Below, one piece after another: positions 5,728 through 14,722 of a DNA stretch of 57,055 nucleotides. This DNA comes from a virus. The translations under genes and the position numbers were made by a program. Under the pieces are notes generated by a model. That model was not told the origin of the DNA. It searched no databases and worked only from the letters and a program-made list of their open reading frames with translations. The stretch lies in IMG/VR virus record IMGVR_UViG_3300046048_000470, positions 1 through 57,055 of that record. One strand, given 5' to 3'. Position 1 is the first letter of the stretch, and every line of letters starts with the position of its first letter.

Positions 5728-7737
5728 CTACGGGCCAGGGTCGAGGTATCCAGCGGTCTGAGCCGTCAACCGGATCCGTTCATGAAGCTCGAACGGATTC
5801 AACTGCCCAGTCGGGTCGATGTCGGGAGGGACCAACTCACGGAGCCGGTCCATCGCCCCACGGAAACCAGGGCCAGGCGTCGCGCCCTCGAACTCGACCG
5901 CACGAGCAGCGTCCTCGATCCGTTCCAGCTCGTCCACGAAATCCAGTGGATCCATCTCCCACGCCCCAGGCCGACCGGACTTCGGGCGCGGCAGGATCCT
6001 GGCCGCGTAGTCATGCGCAGCATCGGCCTGGACCCTGGCCACATGCCCCGCGGCATCGTCGACATCGACACCGAACAGGCGCGTCAAGTCGTAGCCCTCC
6101 AGCTGATACTCCGCCGGCAGCAGATTCGCCGGATCCGCGTACCGCGGTACCCGACCCGACGCGAGCGACCTAAGCCCGTCCTCCTGGAGCCAACGATCGG
6201 TCAGCCAATCCATCGCTTCGGAATCGGTCAGGTCAAGGTTCGTCTTCCGGCGGACCTGATCAGCCACCGTGTCCGGCCGGTAATTCAAGTCGTCGACGAA
6301 CCGTTTCCGAACTCTGGCGTCGCCGGCGTCGTCGAGTTGTTCCAAAAAGTCGTAGCCCGAATCGGTCCGGACCTGCCGCACCCGACCCGACGCGTCAACC
6401 TTCCGTTCCAACCGCGCCGGCCTCGTCATCACATCAAGATCGTTCTCGGCCAACCAGCCGCCCAAGTCGTCGGCCTCGCGACGGGCCGCCGCCCGAATGT
6501 CAGCCTTGACCTGCTTGGCCAGCACCCGCCCATGACGCAACTGGTCCTCGGAGACACGCCACCGCTGCAGAACATCGGCAGGGACCCTGCCGCCCTTGCT
6601 GGTGGCGCCCTGGCGCTCGACCTCGAACGCCTGGGCGACCTTCTCCCTAGCTTCGAGCCTGGCTCTCTCGATCGCTCGACGACGACGTGCGTTGTCAGCC
6701 GTCACCTGCTGGCGACCCGAGAGACCACCAGAGCGCCTCTCTCCCGCTGTTGGCCGTGCCCTCCGCTCCCTTCGGGGCCGACGGCCGCCAGGCGAGCCCC
6801 CAGGGCCTCCACGTGAGCCCCCGCGGCGTGCTGCCAGCTCACGCTCGAACGCTGCCTGATCGGAACGCTGCGGTGCTGTAGTGACCGAACGTTCCGACGG
6901 TGCATCAGACAGATCCATGGCCGACAGATCCGGCCGAGGAGAAAACGCTCGACGACACGCTGGGTGCGAAAGGGGCCAATCGTTAGCGGTGCGACTGTCG
7001 ACAATCATGCCGTTGGCCAACTGCGAATCATGATGAGCTGTGAGCCCGCACAGCGCGCCGTCGAGGATCTCGAAGATCTCGATCCCCGCGGCTCTCGACG
7101 TATTCAGCGTGCCAGCGTTGTAGGCCTGCGCCGTTTTCGTGCGCATCGCCATTTCTGCGTACTCGCCGAAGCTGTGCCGCGACCCGTCGCGGTAGGTGAT
7201 CGCACCGATCCCGCGCCCTCGGAACTCACGCTCAAGGGACCGCTTCAGGTCCCTGGCTGATTGAGCTGCCGAGTCGCCAGCGGTCAGTTTCGTTGCGGCG
7301 ATCTGCCGGGAGACCCGACGGACGAACGCTTTCGCGTCTTCGTCGACGTGAGCGGTCGCGGTGAGCATGTCGCTGTAGGTGTCCCGAGCGAGCGCCTGGA
7401 CGGCCGCCCGATGCGGGGCGGTGAATGAGAACTCTTGCACCGCGAGCCTGGAACCGGCCGCGTACAGCTCAGCGAACCGTTCGCCCTGGACGTACCGGCC
7501 GGTCTGCTGCAGCGCGTCGTCGAGGACGAACGCTGCCTGATCCCGCAGCTCCCCGAGGCGGGCCGCTTGCGCTTCTAGCCGTGTCGTGACGTACGGCTTC
7601 GACGGATTGGAGAGCACTCCGAGCATCTGCTGCTGGACGTGGGCCAACCGGCGGTCGATCTCAGCTGACCCGTTCCGCCAGATCGCTATGACTTCGTCGA
7701 GGTATGGATCGTCGTCGAGCCCAGGACGGAACGGCAT
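5728..7737 (-). CDS. Phage minor capsid protein (669 aa, min_cap2-like)
   Basis: Residues about 110-270 carry the signature of phage minor capsid protein 2: ITYRDGSRHSFGEYAEMAMRT, then NTSRAAGIEIFEILDGALCGLTAHHD... and a C/H-bearing WPLSHPACRRAFSPRPD end. Such proteins sit at the portal vertex or inside the head. A low-complexity R/G/P linker (about 300-345) precedes a basic, largely helical C-terminal 320 residues unlike the family, which may be an extra internal-head or ejected domain. It follows the connector genes, as in many siphophages. The 18-bp CTACCCCCCGAGGGGTGA element lies 10 bases before the start. Confidence 0.8.
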   Translation of the reverse strand: MPFRPGLDDDPYLDEVIAIWRNGSAEIDRRLAHVQQQMLGVLSNPSKPYVTTRLEAQAARLGELRDQAAFVLDDALQQTGRYVQGERFAELYAAGSRLAVQEFSFTAPHRAAVQALARDTYSDMLTATAHVDEDAKAFVRRVSRQIAATKLTAGDSAAQSARDLKRSLEREFRGRGIGAITYRDGSRHSFGEYAEMAMRTKTAQAYNAGTLNTSRAAGIEIFEILDGALCGLTAHHDSQLANGMIVDSRTANDWPLSHPACRRAFSPRPDLSAMDLSDAPSERSVTTAPQRSDQAAFERELAARRGGSRGGPGGSPGGRRPRRERRARPTAGERRSGGLSGRQQVTADNARRRRAIERARLEAREKVAQAFEVERQGATSKGGRVPADVLQRWRVSEDQLRHGRVLAKQVKADIRAAARREADDLGGWLAENDLDVMTRPARLERKVDASGRVRQVRTDSGYDFLEQLDDAGDARVRKRFVDDLNYRPDTVADQVRRKTNLDLTDSEAMDWLTDRWLQEDGLRSLASGRVPRYADPANLLPAEYQLEGYDLTRLFGVDVDDAAGHVARVQADAAHDYAARILPRPKSGRPGAWEMDPLDFVDELERIEDAARAVEFEGATPGPGFRGAMDRLRELVPPDIDPTGQLNPFELHERIRLTAQTAGYLDPGP

Positions 7738-7746
7738 CCGCCCAAC

Positions 7747-7764
7747 CTACCCCCCGAGGGGTGA
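7747..7764. repeat. 18-bp C6/G4 element, copy 2
   Basis: Exact copy of the element at 413-430, here 10 bases upstream of the minor capsid gene start. On the minus strand it ends GGGGGGTAGG, which might also serve as an unusual ribosome-binding sequence. Confidence 0.55.
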
Positions 7765-7822
7765 CCGCCCCGTTTCGTGGCGACGTCGGACGTTCCGCCC
7801 GATCTGGTACTGGATCATGGCC

Positions 7823-8047
7823 TCATGGCCCGGAGTCGACGCTGCCGACGGGCAGCTGGTCGGCGACGTCGCCGACGGGCAGCCGGTCGGCCCGTAGGCG
7901 CTCCATCAGATCTATCTGCTGATTGAGCCGGGCCCGCGCCTGACGCCAATCAGCCAGATAGAGCTCGATCGACTCGACCCCCGCGTTTCTCGCGTAGCCC
8001 TTCCCGATCTGGGTCCGATGGCGGACCACGCTGGCGATCTCATCCAT
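7823..8047 (-). CDS. Head-module hypothetical protein (74 aa)
   Basis: The start at 8047 (MDEIASVVRHRT) avoids long overlap with the preceding gene, which ends at 8064. The protein is helical and charged, with SIELYLADWRQARARLNQQIDLMERLRA likely a coiled coil. The C-terminus is a short acidic/valine repeat (LPVGDVADQLPVGSVDSG), encoded by a near-repeat of about 24 bases. Located between connector candidates and the minor capsid gene. Function unknown; a head-assembly role is inferred from position. Confidence 0.6.
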   Translation of the reverse strand: MDEIASVVRHRTQIGKGYARNAGVESIELYLADWRQARARLNQQIDLMERLRADRLPVGDVADQLPVGSVDSGP

Positions 8048-8063
8048 GGCCAGCGACCCGCTA

Positions 8064-8435
8064 TCAGCCGGCAGCACGGCGGTTCGTCGTCGACGTCGAG
8101 AAAAACACCGTCGCAGCTGACGAATTGCCGGCCGCCTCGTCAAACAACGCCTGCGTCGCACCATTCAACGAGATCCCCTGAGCGGTCACGTAGCCCACGA
8201 GCTTCGCTATCTGCGCCTCGGTCGCCTCAATGTTTTTCGAGTGATCCGACGCACGGCCACCGGCCCGGGTCGACACGGCCTCACCGGCCAGAGTCGCCAA
8301 CCGTTGAGACAGGAACTCGATGGCGACACCGTAAGCAGAACCGAGCCGCTCGATCGCCTCATCAAACGCCGGTTCGTCGTAGGCGGTCCCGAACCAACGA
8401 GACACCAGCGCCCGATCTGCAGGAGTCCCCGACAT
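8064..8435 (-). CDS. Head-tail connector candidate (123 aa)
   Basis: Helical protein (MSGTPADRALVSRWFG...) with about five predicted helices and a Ser/Thr-rich tail. It directly follows 8439-8876 with 3 bases between, downstream of the major capsid gene where gp6/gp15-type adaptor proteins occur. No motif fixes the family, so the connector role is inferred from order and size. Confidence 0.55.
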   Translation of the reverse strand: MSGTPADRALVSRWFGTAYDEPAFDEAIERLGSAYGVAIEFLSQRLATLAGEAVSTRAGGRASDHSKNIEATEAQIAKLVGYVTAQGISLNGATQALFDEAAGNSSAATVFFSTSTTNRRAAG

Positions 8436-8438
8436 CGG

Positions 8439-8876
8439 TCAGTCTCCGGACTGGCTTGCGGCCGCTTCGATATCGCCGAGCGCAGCCAATGTCTTCTCGA
8501 CGTGGTCGAGGACACCGGTCCGGCGTTTCCCTTCGTTCTCCATCGCCGCAGCGAAATGCGCTGCGTCGGCCCGCTCGACCAGCGAATGCCCATCGATCCA
8601 AGCGATCACCGCGGGCACGGTCTGCTGAGCGTCGTACTCCGCCATCCGCTCCCTACGTATCTCCTCGGGAGTCGGGCCGGTCACCTCGTCCGGGTCGTCG
8701 GAGTAGCCGACCAGGTGCTCCACCGAAATGAACGGTAGCCATGCCTCAGGGACGATCTCGCCCTTCTCGAAGGTCAGGGTCCGCTGGTGCTGGAACGACG
8801 TCGTCCCGTCAGCGTTATCGGTCCGCTTCCCCGCGTGGGCAGTGATCCGTGTCCTGGCTTTCATCTTCTGAGTCAT
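8439..8876 (-). CDS. Head-module protein after capsid (145 aa)
   Basis: MTQKMKARTRITAHAGKRTD begins a basic, beta-rich N-terminus (SFQHQRTLTFEKGEIVP), then an acidic EE-rich helical middle. It lies 21 bases after the capsid gene. Proteins here are often small capsid-associated or connector components. I do not recognise the family; a virion-assembly role is inferred. Confidence 0.6.
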   Translation of the reverse strand: MTQKMKARTRITAHAGKRTDNADGTTSFQHQRTLTFEKGEIVPEAWLPFISVEHLVGYSDDPDEVTGPTPEEIRRERMAEYDAQQTVPAVIAWIDGHSLVERADAAHFAAAMENEGKRRTGVLDHVEKTLAALGDIEAAASQSGD

Positions 8877-8897
8877 GGCTACCGATTCGCTTTCGGG

Positions 8898-9941
8898 TCA
8901 GACGGTCAAGCAGGCCGTCACATCGGGGTTCGTCAGCAACGGTACACCGATGGCGTCAACCACAAGTTCTACCTTGGCCGGGTTGACCTTGGTGGTCACG
9001 TAGGCGACCGGGCCGGGCCGATCGTCTGCTGCCAGCTCGATGCCGAGATCGACGACGGCGGGGGTGCCGTACACGGTGGTACCCACAACGTCGTTCTTCG
9101 GGACAAAGACCCACTTGCCGTCAGTGATCACCTTCCGTGTCGCAGCGCCCCAGGGCTTCACCTGAGCGTCGATGATGACGACCTCGGGGAAGTCGTTGTC
9201 GGCCCGGACCTCGTTGGCAGCGGCCACGCTGAGCGTGTCGAGCACACGGACCGTCGGAGAAGCGTTCCGTACCTGATCGGTCGCCTTGTATTCCCTCCAG
9301 GTATCCCGGTTCGTCAGGACAACCAGGTCCTGCGGGCCAAGGCCTTCCTCGTCCTGGAGCGTGTCGAGCATCGCCTCCTCGTCAGTCATCGGCACAGCGT
9401 TGGCCGTGTCTGACCAGACAGTGCCAACCGTGGTTTCACGGCCAGCTACCCGCTGTGAATCGAGGACCAGGTTCATCTGCTGATCAGTGATCGTCGAGGT
9501 GCCGTTCATGAGCAGATCGCCCATGACGACCCACATCCGATTGAAGATCGCCCGGATACCCCTGCGGATGTCCTGCTGAGCGGTCAGGCCGACGTCCTCC
9601 GGTGAAAACTCCGCGCCGGCCGCGGCCAACTGCCGGGCCATGAGGATGTCAAACTCGCGTTGGATGTACTCGATCGAGATCGGAGGCATTTCGCCTCGGG
9701 CGATCGTCCGACCGGGCCGGGTACCCAACCGGGCAGGTACGTCCCAAGTACGGAACGGAGCCGACTCGGTGTAGGTCTGAGTCGTGCCGCGATCCCACTT
9801 GAAGTCAGTGGAATCGACGGTCTGCGCGGGGAACCAGTTGTTCAACCGCGGCATGTTCTGTGGTCGGTCCTCGTCAGCGAGAATCAACCGTGCGAGCCCG
9901 GTCAGTAGCACCGGGTCGAAGGCGTCGAAAAGTCCAGCCAT
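8898..9941 (-). CDS. Major capsid protein, lambda gpE-like (347 aa)
   Basis: Length and features fit the lambda gpE capsid family (HK97 fold): an N-terminal LNNWFPAQTVDSTDFKWDRG segment, then RLGTRPGRTIARGEMPPISIEYIQREFDILMARQLAAAG with the hydrophobic spine helix, and a C-terminal strand region (GIPLLTNPDVTACLTV). It follows a scaffold-like protein and a gpD-like decoration protein in the standard order, which supports the call. Start ATGGCTGG at 9941 is the first in frame and leaves 15 bases after the decoration gene. Confidence 0.92.
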   Translation of the reverse strand: MAGLFDAFDPVLLTGLARLILADEDRPQNMPRLNNWFPAQTVDSTDFKWDRGTTQTYTESAPFRTWDVPARLGTRPGRTIARGEMPPISIEYIQREFDILMARQLAAAGAEFSPEDVGLTAQQDIRRGIRAIFNRMWVVMGDLLMNGTSTITDQQMNLVLDSQRVAGRETTVGTVWSDTANAVPMTDEEAMLDTLQDEEGLGPQDLVVLTNRDTWREYKATDQVRNASPTVRVLDTLSVAAANEVRADNDFPEVVIIDAQVKPWGAATRKVITDGKWVFVPKNDVVGTTVYGTPAVVDLGIELAADDRPGPVAYVTTKVNPAKVELVVDAIGVPLLTNPDVTACLTV

Positions 9942-9956
9942 GTGTAGTCAGCCTCC

Positions 9957-10427
9957 TCAGGCGTAATCGTCCATCGCGAGGAAGCCCGTAGGCAGGTCCG
10001 CGACTTCGACGGGGTTGGCAGTGGTTCCGTCTTCGAGGAGAAGACCAGGCATGTTGGCGACGATGACCTGCAGAGCCAAGCCGGCGGGGATGACCGCGCA
10101 CACGGTGTCGGTCGCGATGGCCAGACCGGTGAACTCGTCACGGCGGACACGGCCACCGGACAGGATCACACCGTCGGCAGTGCCGAGACCTTCACCGACC
10201 GTGTCGTCTTCGACGTACGCTCCCCACTTGCCGTCATTGGCACCGGAGTCGTATTTCGCGACGAGCAGGCCAGGCTTCAAGTACCCGTCGGGGTAGTGGG
10301 TTCCGAGGATGAAACCAGCGATCAAGCACTGAGCCGAAACGGCCTGCGCGAGAGCTTCCTGGTCGGGACGGAACAGCCAGATGAGATCATCCTGGCTGAA
10401 CGTCGTGAGGGTTTGGACTAGGTCCAT
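9957..10427 (-). CDS. Head decoration protein, gpD-like (156 aa)
   Basis: Residues 37-95 (FILGTHYPDGYLKPGLLVAKYD... WGAYVEDDTVGEGLGTADGVIL) match the beta-strand and glycine pattern of lambda gpD-type trimeric decoration proteins, which cap the capsid lattice's three-fold sites. Size and position directly upstream of the capsid gene agree. The final ADLPTGFLAMDDYA is extra relative to lambda. A strand-swapped trimer is inferred from family knowledge. Confidence 0.85.
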   Translation of the reverse strand: MDLVQTLTTFSQDDLIWLFRPDQEALAQAVSAQCLIAGFILGTHYPDGYLKPGLLVAKYDSGANDGKWGAYVEDDTVGEGLGTADGVILSGGRVRRDEFTGLAIATDTVCAVIPAGLALQVIVANMPGLLLEDGTTANPVEVADLPTGFLAMDDYA

Positions 10428-10480
10428 TGAACGCTCCCAAAGTTTGGGGTGGCTAGATGACTAGCCGGCGCGTCCGATGG

Positions 10481-11230
10481 TCAGCTCGACTCGGGAGCCT
10501 TCCAGACCGGGCCTCCACCCGCTGGGCGGGCGACCTTGGTCTTCTGTGCGTCCAGCATCTTCTGCGCCCGCTCCATTGGAGTCAGGGGCTTCTGCTGCTG
10601 GTTCCGTTGCCCCACCGGGATACCACCCGAAGGCGCTCCAGGGGGAGGAGTCTGCTGGCCTGCGCCGTTCGCACCGACCGAACCCGTGAACAGCTGCGGC
10701 AGCGATGCACGCAGCTGGCCGATAGCCCACGACACCGGATCGGCTTCGCCGTCGGGCGCCTGCAGGGCATGGGTAACCGCGAGATCAAGAATCGGACCCA
10801 CCGCCGACGGGTCGCAGCCCGCCGCCGAGACGTTGCCCTCAGCGTCGACGACCGGAGCAACCAGAGCAGTCTGCAGGCGGTTCCGGAGACGTTCCGTCTC
10901 CAGCTCGGCTTTCAGCTGCGTTTGGGTTGCTTCTGCAGCGGCCAGCGCGTCGGCCTGCCGTTGCAGTTCGGTCTTCTCCGCTTCGGTGCGGTCGTTGTGT
11001 GCCTTGATGATCTTCGCTGCCTCATCGAGCGAAACGCCCAACTCCTCAGCGAGTTGTTTCTTCGCGGCTGCAGCGCCGGCCTTCTTGCCGGCGATGTCTC
11101 GGGCATTGAGATCGTCCTGAGTGAACTTCGGGCCGTCGCCCTTACCGCCAGCACCAGGCCCCGCGGGGGGTGGTGGGATGACTGGTGGTGTTCCCTCTGG
11201 GATCTCTCCGCCTTCGGCTTCTGCGCCCAT
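10481..11230 (-). CDS. Capsid scaffolding protein (249 aa)
   Basis: Proline/glycine-rich N-terminus, a long central coiled coil (about 45-120: AAKKQLAEELGVSLDEAAKI... QRQADALAAAEATQTQLKAE) and a basic tail (MERAQKMLDAQKTKVARPAGG): the standard architecture of phage scaffold proteins, which guide procapsid assembly and are then released. It precedes the decoration and capsid genes. GAGG lies just upstream of the ATG. No protease domain is seen in this gene or nearby. Confidence 0.85.
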   Translation of the reverse strand: MGAEAEGGEIPEGTPPVIPPPPAGPGAGGKGDGPKFTQDDLNARDIAGKKAGAAAAKKQLAEELGVSLDEAAKIIKAHNDRTEAEKTELQRQADALAAAEATQTQLKAELETERLRNRLQTALVAPVVDAEGNVSAAGCDPSAVGPILDLAVTHALQAPDGEADPVSWAIGQLRASLPQLFTGSVGANGAGQQTPPPGAPSGGIPVGQRNQQQKPLTPMERAQKMLDAQKTKVARPAGGGPVWKAPESS

Positions 11231-11318
11231 TCGTCCTCATCGGTTCAATCGATGTTCCCCACAGTTCAAGCGCCGTGGTCGCGTCCCCTGGATTGCGCCC
11301 CAGGTGGCGTCAGAACGG

Positions 11319-11346
11319 AGCATACCGCGCGCAGAAGGACGCGAGT
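11319..11346 (-). promoter_or_regulatory. Possible promoter of the capsid operon
   Basis: In the 135-bp gap between the 72-aa gene and the scaffold gene the minus strand reads TATGCT (11324-11319), a strong TANNNT -10 box. No convincing -35 lies 16-18 bases upstream. A short CCTGG/CCAGG hairpin follows in the leader. Late structural genes would be expected to need such a promoter. Confidence 0.35.
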
Positions 11347-11365
11347 AGTGACGCGCACGCGACGG

Positions 11366-11584
11366 TCAGTAGCTGCAGATCTCGCAGCCGGCCGCCGGCC
11401 GCCACGAAATCGTAAGCCACTCGTCTACTTCCGCGCCGTCGACGAGCAGCCCCTGGCCGAGCCAGGCTACGACTTCATCATCTGACCAGCCCGACGGCGC
11501 CGGCGTCACATGAACGCAGATCTGGCTATCGCCGATCTCTTCGGTACGCTCGACCGCCCCGGTCTCGTCGTGAATGATCAGCAC
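11366..11584 (-). CDS. Hypothetical protein between portal and scaffold (72 aa)
   Basis: The GTG start at 11584 is chosen because AAGGGGG lies about 10 bases upstream; the longer TTG start lacks a site. The product is small and acidic with two Cys near the end (AAGCEICSY). Mixed alpha/beta (LIIHDETGAVERTEE... QICVHVTPAPSGWSDDEVVAWL). Not recognised. Its place inside the head module suggests a virion or assembly accessory, without direct evidence. Confidence 0.6.
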   Translation of the reverse strand: MLIIHDETGAVERTEEIGDSQICVHVTPAPSGWSDDEVVAWLGQGLLVDGAEVDEWLTISWRPAAGCEICSY

Positions 11585-11631
11585 GTTCAAGCCCCCTTGG
11601 CTCGGCCACAAGCACGAACCGTCACGACTCG

Positions 11632-13590
11632 CTAACCAAGCAGACCAGCGCCGATATCAGCACCAACGGTCGGTGCCGGCGCCCCGCCGTCTTCGCCCTC
11701 CGGCGCACCAGCGTCACCTCGGTCAGCAAGCTCGGCATCGGAGTACCCGAGGAACCTGCCCGCCAACGCCGGTTGCTCCGTCGCTGCGTTGATCAGGTCA
11801 GCCTCAGCCGCCATCGTCGCCCGGATCCTCATCAGTTCCGTCTTCGCGTCCTCGACCGGGACACCGAGAGCGACAAGCATCGCTATCGCTGTTTCCTGGC
11901 TGATCGCCTTCGACCTCAACAGCTCTGTGATGATCTGAGTCCACGTCTGCAGATCCTGGGGCATGAACGTGCCCAACTCGATCGACGCGTCGAACACCTC
12001 GGTGCTGCCACCAAGGGTCTCGTCCTGCTCCTGAATAGCGATCCTCTGAACCTGCTTGAGCAGCAACGCGTGTTTCCGGTCCCGAGACAACCGGGCCAAC
12101 AGCACCGCCTGTTGGAACGGAGTGAACGACAACAACAGCGAGATCCCAGACGGGACCTCCGAAGCGTCGACACGGCCGATCAGGCCATCAGGGACCGACA
12201 GGGCAACCGTCGCCTGAGACCGTTTCCGGTCCGCGTATTCGCCAAGCGCAACCAGAGCAGCACCCATATCGACCTTCGTCACCGCGCCTTTCTCCGACAG
12301 GCGCACACCGTCGCCAGGAGCGACGTCGACCTTCCCATCAGCCCCACCGGGGGTGCCCTGCATGCCCGACAGGCCGAGCAGCGGCCGAGCCGCCCACACG
12401 GCCGCCAGCGCTTCCTCACCGTCCGCCGCGGCGATCTCGTCCAGAACCTGCATGACTCTGACCAGAGGCGGCCGGCCGAAGTGGTTCGTCGAGCTGGGGG
12501 TATGAGGGACATGAACCAGCGGGATGAAATCGAGCCCGATCGGGAGCCGATTCCAGGTGATCACCTCACCGTCAGGCTGGAGCGGGTCAACCAAGTCAGT
12601 CCGGTACACCGCGTTTTCGTTGGGTCCGTCGACCAGCTCGAAACTGTCAGCCGGGAACGTCTCCTCTGTGACGACACACACGCTCGTATGAACGTCGCCC
12701 TCACCGTGGTACAAGGGCGCAGAGATCGAGATACCAGCCCCAGCCGCGGCCGCGAGACCTTGAGCTTCCTCGATCGGGACCAGCTCGTAGGTGATCCGCT
12801 TGACGAACTCCTCCTCTTTCGCTTCCGGGTCGTCGAGCTTGTCGAGCGGACGAGAGAGGACATTCCAAACCAGGTCGACCCTGGTCGGGAAATCCCCTGG
12901 TTGCGTGTCGTCAAGGCGGGGCATGTAAACGTCCGGCTCGAAGATGTCGACCCGGGGCCGCCGCGCCCGCCGGTCCCAGCCGAGCCGGTAGACACCGGAA
13001 CCGAGCGGGACGATGTTCTCCCGTTCGTTCTCCGTCATCAGATCGACCAGCATCGCCTTATCAGCCCAATCACGAAGCCAGTCCTGCCGAGCCTTCGCCA
13101 ACGGGACACGAAGCCGTTTCAGTTCCCACGCTTCGAGCTGCTCGCGGGCCCGCAGCTCCCACGCCGCGACCGACGCCTCGTACGTTTCCTTCCGGAACGC
13201 CTGGACCGTCGGGTGATCGTTCCCGCCCTCCGATGGTGGGGCCGGCTCCGGGTCGATCTCGGGCTCCGACGGGACCGCTTCGCCTGCCTGGTCGACAACG
13301 ATCGTCTGCTCTTCGCCGAGCACGCCGGCAGCGATCCGTTCGACGAACACAGCCGGGTCGCCGAACTCCCGCCACTCGTCGGCCTTGTCCGGATTCCGTT
13401 CGTCTTCGGCCAGATGCCACCGGGCCGTGTTGTCCATCAGCGCCCGCAACACGTGGTAGGCGTTGACCCGTCGTGCGTTCTGACCGGTCAGGTACTTCGG
13501 GGCGGCTAGAGCTTCGTTGCCGTCGCCCTGCATGATCGGCCGAGTCGCAAGCGGCGCCCACATGTCCTGAATAAATTCGGTCTCCGGCAT
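11632..13590 (-). CDS. Portal protein (652 aa)
   Basis: Large acidic protein before scaffold and capsid, with the portal-family pattern of a wing/stem region (TRVDLVWNVLSRPLDKL... ITYELVPIEEAQ), a conserved 'N-F-G-P-L-V-R-V...D' helix region (STNHFGRPPLVRVMQVLDEIAAADGEEALAAV), a long stem/crown helix (FTPFQQAVLLARLSRDRKHALLLKQVQRIA) and a C-terminal region of paired helices (SKAISQETAIAMLVALGVP). Residues about 105-125 are a P/E-rich insert. It forms the dodecameric DNA gate and terminase dock. Two hairpins lie just upstream of it. Confidence 0.85.
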   Translation of the reverse strand: MPETEFIQDMWAPLATRPIMQGDGNEALAAPKYLTGQNARRVNAYHVLRALMDNTARWHLAEDERNPDKADEWREFGDPAVFVERIAAGVLGEEQTIVVDQAGEAVPSEPEIDPEPAPPSEGGNDHPTVQAFRKETYEASVAAWELRAREQLEAWELKRLRVPLAKARQDWLRDWADKAMLVDLMTENERENIVPLGSGVYRLGWDRRARRPRVDIFEPDVYMPRLDDTQPGDFPTRVDLVWNVLSRPLDKLDDPEAKEEEFVKRITYELVPIEEAQGLAAAAGAGISISAPLYHGEGDVHTSVCVVTEETFPADSFELVDGPNENAVYRTDLVDPLQPDGEVITWNRLPIGLDFIPLVHVPHTPSSTNHFGRPPLVRVMQVLDEIAAADGEEALAAVWAARPLLGLSGMQGTPGGADGKVDVAPGDGVRLSEKGAVTKVDMGAALVALGEYADRKRSQATVALSVPDGLIGRVDASEVPSGISLLLSFTPFQQAVLLARLSRDRKHALLLKQVQRIAIQEQDETLGGSTEVFDASIELGTFMPQDLQTWTQIITELLRSKAISQETAIAMLVALGVPVEDAKTELMRIRATMAAEADLINAATEQPALAGRFLGYSDAELADRGDAGAPEGEDGGAPAPTVGADIGAGLLG

Positions 13591-13617
13591 GAACCCGAGA
13601 CTACAACGGGCCAGGAG

Positions 13618-13660
13618 ACGGGACGCCTGCCAGGGCGGTTATAGCTGGCAGACGTCCCGT
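13618..13660 (-). terminator. Hairpin upstream of portal (16-bp stem)
   Basis: Arms 13618-13633 and 13645-13660 pair over 16 bp with an 11-base loop. The single C-A mismatch on the plus strand is a G-U pair in minus-strand RNA, so the structure fits leftward transcription. No U-tract follows. Probably a terminator or processing site between 13728-14144 and the portal gene. Confidence 0.6.
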
Positions 13661-13671
13661 AGCCCCCGAAG

Positions 13672-13708
13672 GTGGACGCCCCTACAAGGTGGGGGTAGGG
13701 ACGCCCAC
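13672..13708 (-). terminator. Second hairpin upstream of portal (14-bp stem)
   Basis: Arms 13672-13685 and 13695-13708 pair over 14 bp with a 9-base loop. Two plus-strand mismatches (C-A and A-C) are both G-U pairs in minus-strand RNA. It lies 11 bases from the preceding hairpin; tandem hairpins suggest strong attenuation before the late head genes. Confidence 0.55.
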
Positions 13709-13727
13709 ACCGCAGACCCTACCGCTG

Positions 13728-14144
13728 TTACGGGCGCCGGTTGATCGAGCGAGTGGGAGGACCGGGAGGAAGGTCCGAACGGGACGCGCCGAGCCGGGCC
13801 AGTTCTTCGTCGATCGTCCCGAGCGACGACGGCGGCCGGAACGTGGCCGCCTCGTTGGCACGGTGCTGCCGTTCCGGCTCGGTCGAGGGCGCCACCAGGA
13901 TCGCTGCCAGGTCCGTAGCCCGTTGTGTCACGGCCTTGTCGATCTCGGCGATGTCGCCGCCGACGAACACCGCGTGAGCGAGAAGGATCCACAAGCCGAG
14001 CGCAGCGTTCAGCGCCGCCAACGTCGTGTCGTCGATGTCGACCGTGCCGCTGGCAACCAGGCCGTTACCGGTCGCGAGCACCGTCGCGTACAGCAGCGAC
14101 CGCGCCCGGACCAGACGAGACAGGTACACGGTCGCTGATGTCAT
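13728..14144 (-). CDS. Hypothetical protein with one hydrophobic segment (138 aa)
   Basis: Residues about 45-65 (LNAALGLWILLAHAVFVGGDI) are hydrophobic enough for a membrane helix; the N-terminus is helical and the C-terminus is a polar, proline-rich tail (SDLPPGPPTRSINRRP). ATGA-type overlap with 14141-14704. Not recognised. It lies between small membrane proteins and the portal gene, so a lysis or head-module role is possible but unsupported. Confidence 0.6.
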   Translation of the reverse strand: MTSATVYLSRLVRARSLLYATVLATGNGLVASGTVDIDDTTLAALNAALGLWILLAHAVFVGGDIAEIDKAVTQRATDLAAILVAPSTEPERQHRANEAATFRPPSSLGTIDEELARLGASRSDLPPGPPTRSINRRP

Positions 14145-14704
14145 TCCCCGACGCTACTAGACGTAGGCAGATCCCAAAGGAACTCCCTGGCCTCGGCCGT
14201 AGTAGCTCGCACATCGGCTTCAAGATCCCGCGGGGCGGCTTGCTTGTGGCCTTCGGTGCCGTCCTGGTCGACGTCGGATTTGGGTGACCATCCCAGATCG
14301 GCCCGGAGCCGCTCCGCACGCTTGGCCATCTCATCAGCATCGGCGTAGAGCCGTTTCGATTCACGACGGGCATCTGCAGCCTCGGCCGCCAACGTCTCGT
14401 GTTCATCGTATTTCGCCTGCCGGAGCGAATCGATCCGCCGTTGCTCTTCCGCTTCGATCTCAGTAAAGACCAGGGCCAGGCGAGCAAGGTCAGACGCCGA
14501 CGGGAACCATTTGATCGTGACCGCAGCCATGCTGCCCGGATCGAATTGGAGACTGACCGATTTCGCCTTTGCCGGGTCGATGCCGAGAAGCTCGCAGATC
14601 GGCGCCCCGACGTCACGGCCGAGTACCGGCCTGGATTGCTCCCACCGTTGTAGCGGTCGATCCTCCGCCGGTTCGGACGCGGTGGTTTCTGTGTCGCTGT
14701 TCAT
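14141..14704 (-). CDS. Coiled-coil hypothetical protein (187 aa)
   Basis: Residues about 75-140 are a charged coiled coil (FTEIEAEEQRRIDSLRQAKYDEHE... DEMAKRAERLRADLGW). The N-terminus is acidic and disordered. It overlaps 13728-14144 by 4 bases, so the two are probably translationally coupled. No enzymatic motif. Unknown function. Confidence 0.65.
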   Translation of the reverse strand: MNSDTETTASEPAEDRPLQRWEQSRPVLGRDVGAPICELLGIDPAKAKSVSLQFDPGSMAAVTIKWFPSASDLARLALVFTEIEAEEQRRIDSLRQAKYDEHETLAAEAADARRESKRLYADADEMAKRAERLRADLGWSPKSDVDQDGTEGHKQAAPRDLEADVRATTAEAREFLWDLPTSSSVGE

Positions 14705-14722
14705 CCGGCCAGCGTAGAGCCG

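Noticed and set aside
10092-10104. ACACGGTGT in the decoration protein gene as a further operator
   Set aside because: It is within coding sequence with no -35 or -10 boxes at the right distance; one chance copy of a 9-mer is not surprising.
11230-11290. tRNA-like T-loop sequence (GGTTCAATC) before the scaffold gene
   Set aside because: The flanking bases do not form the 5-bp T-stem in register and no acceptor or anticodon arm is present.
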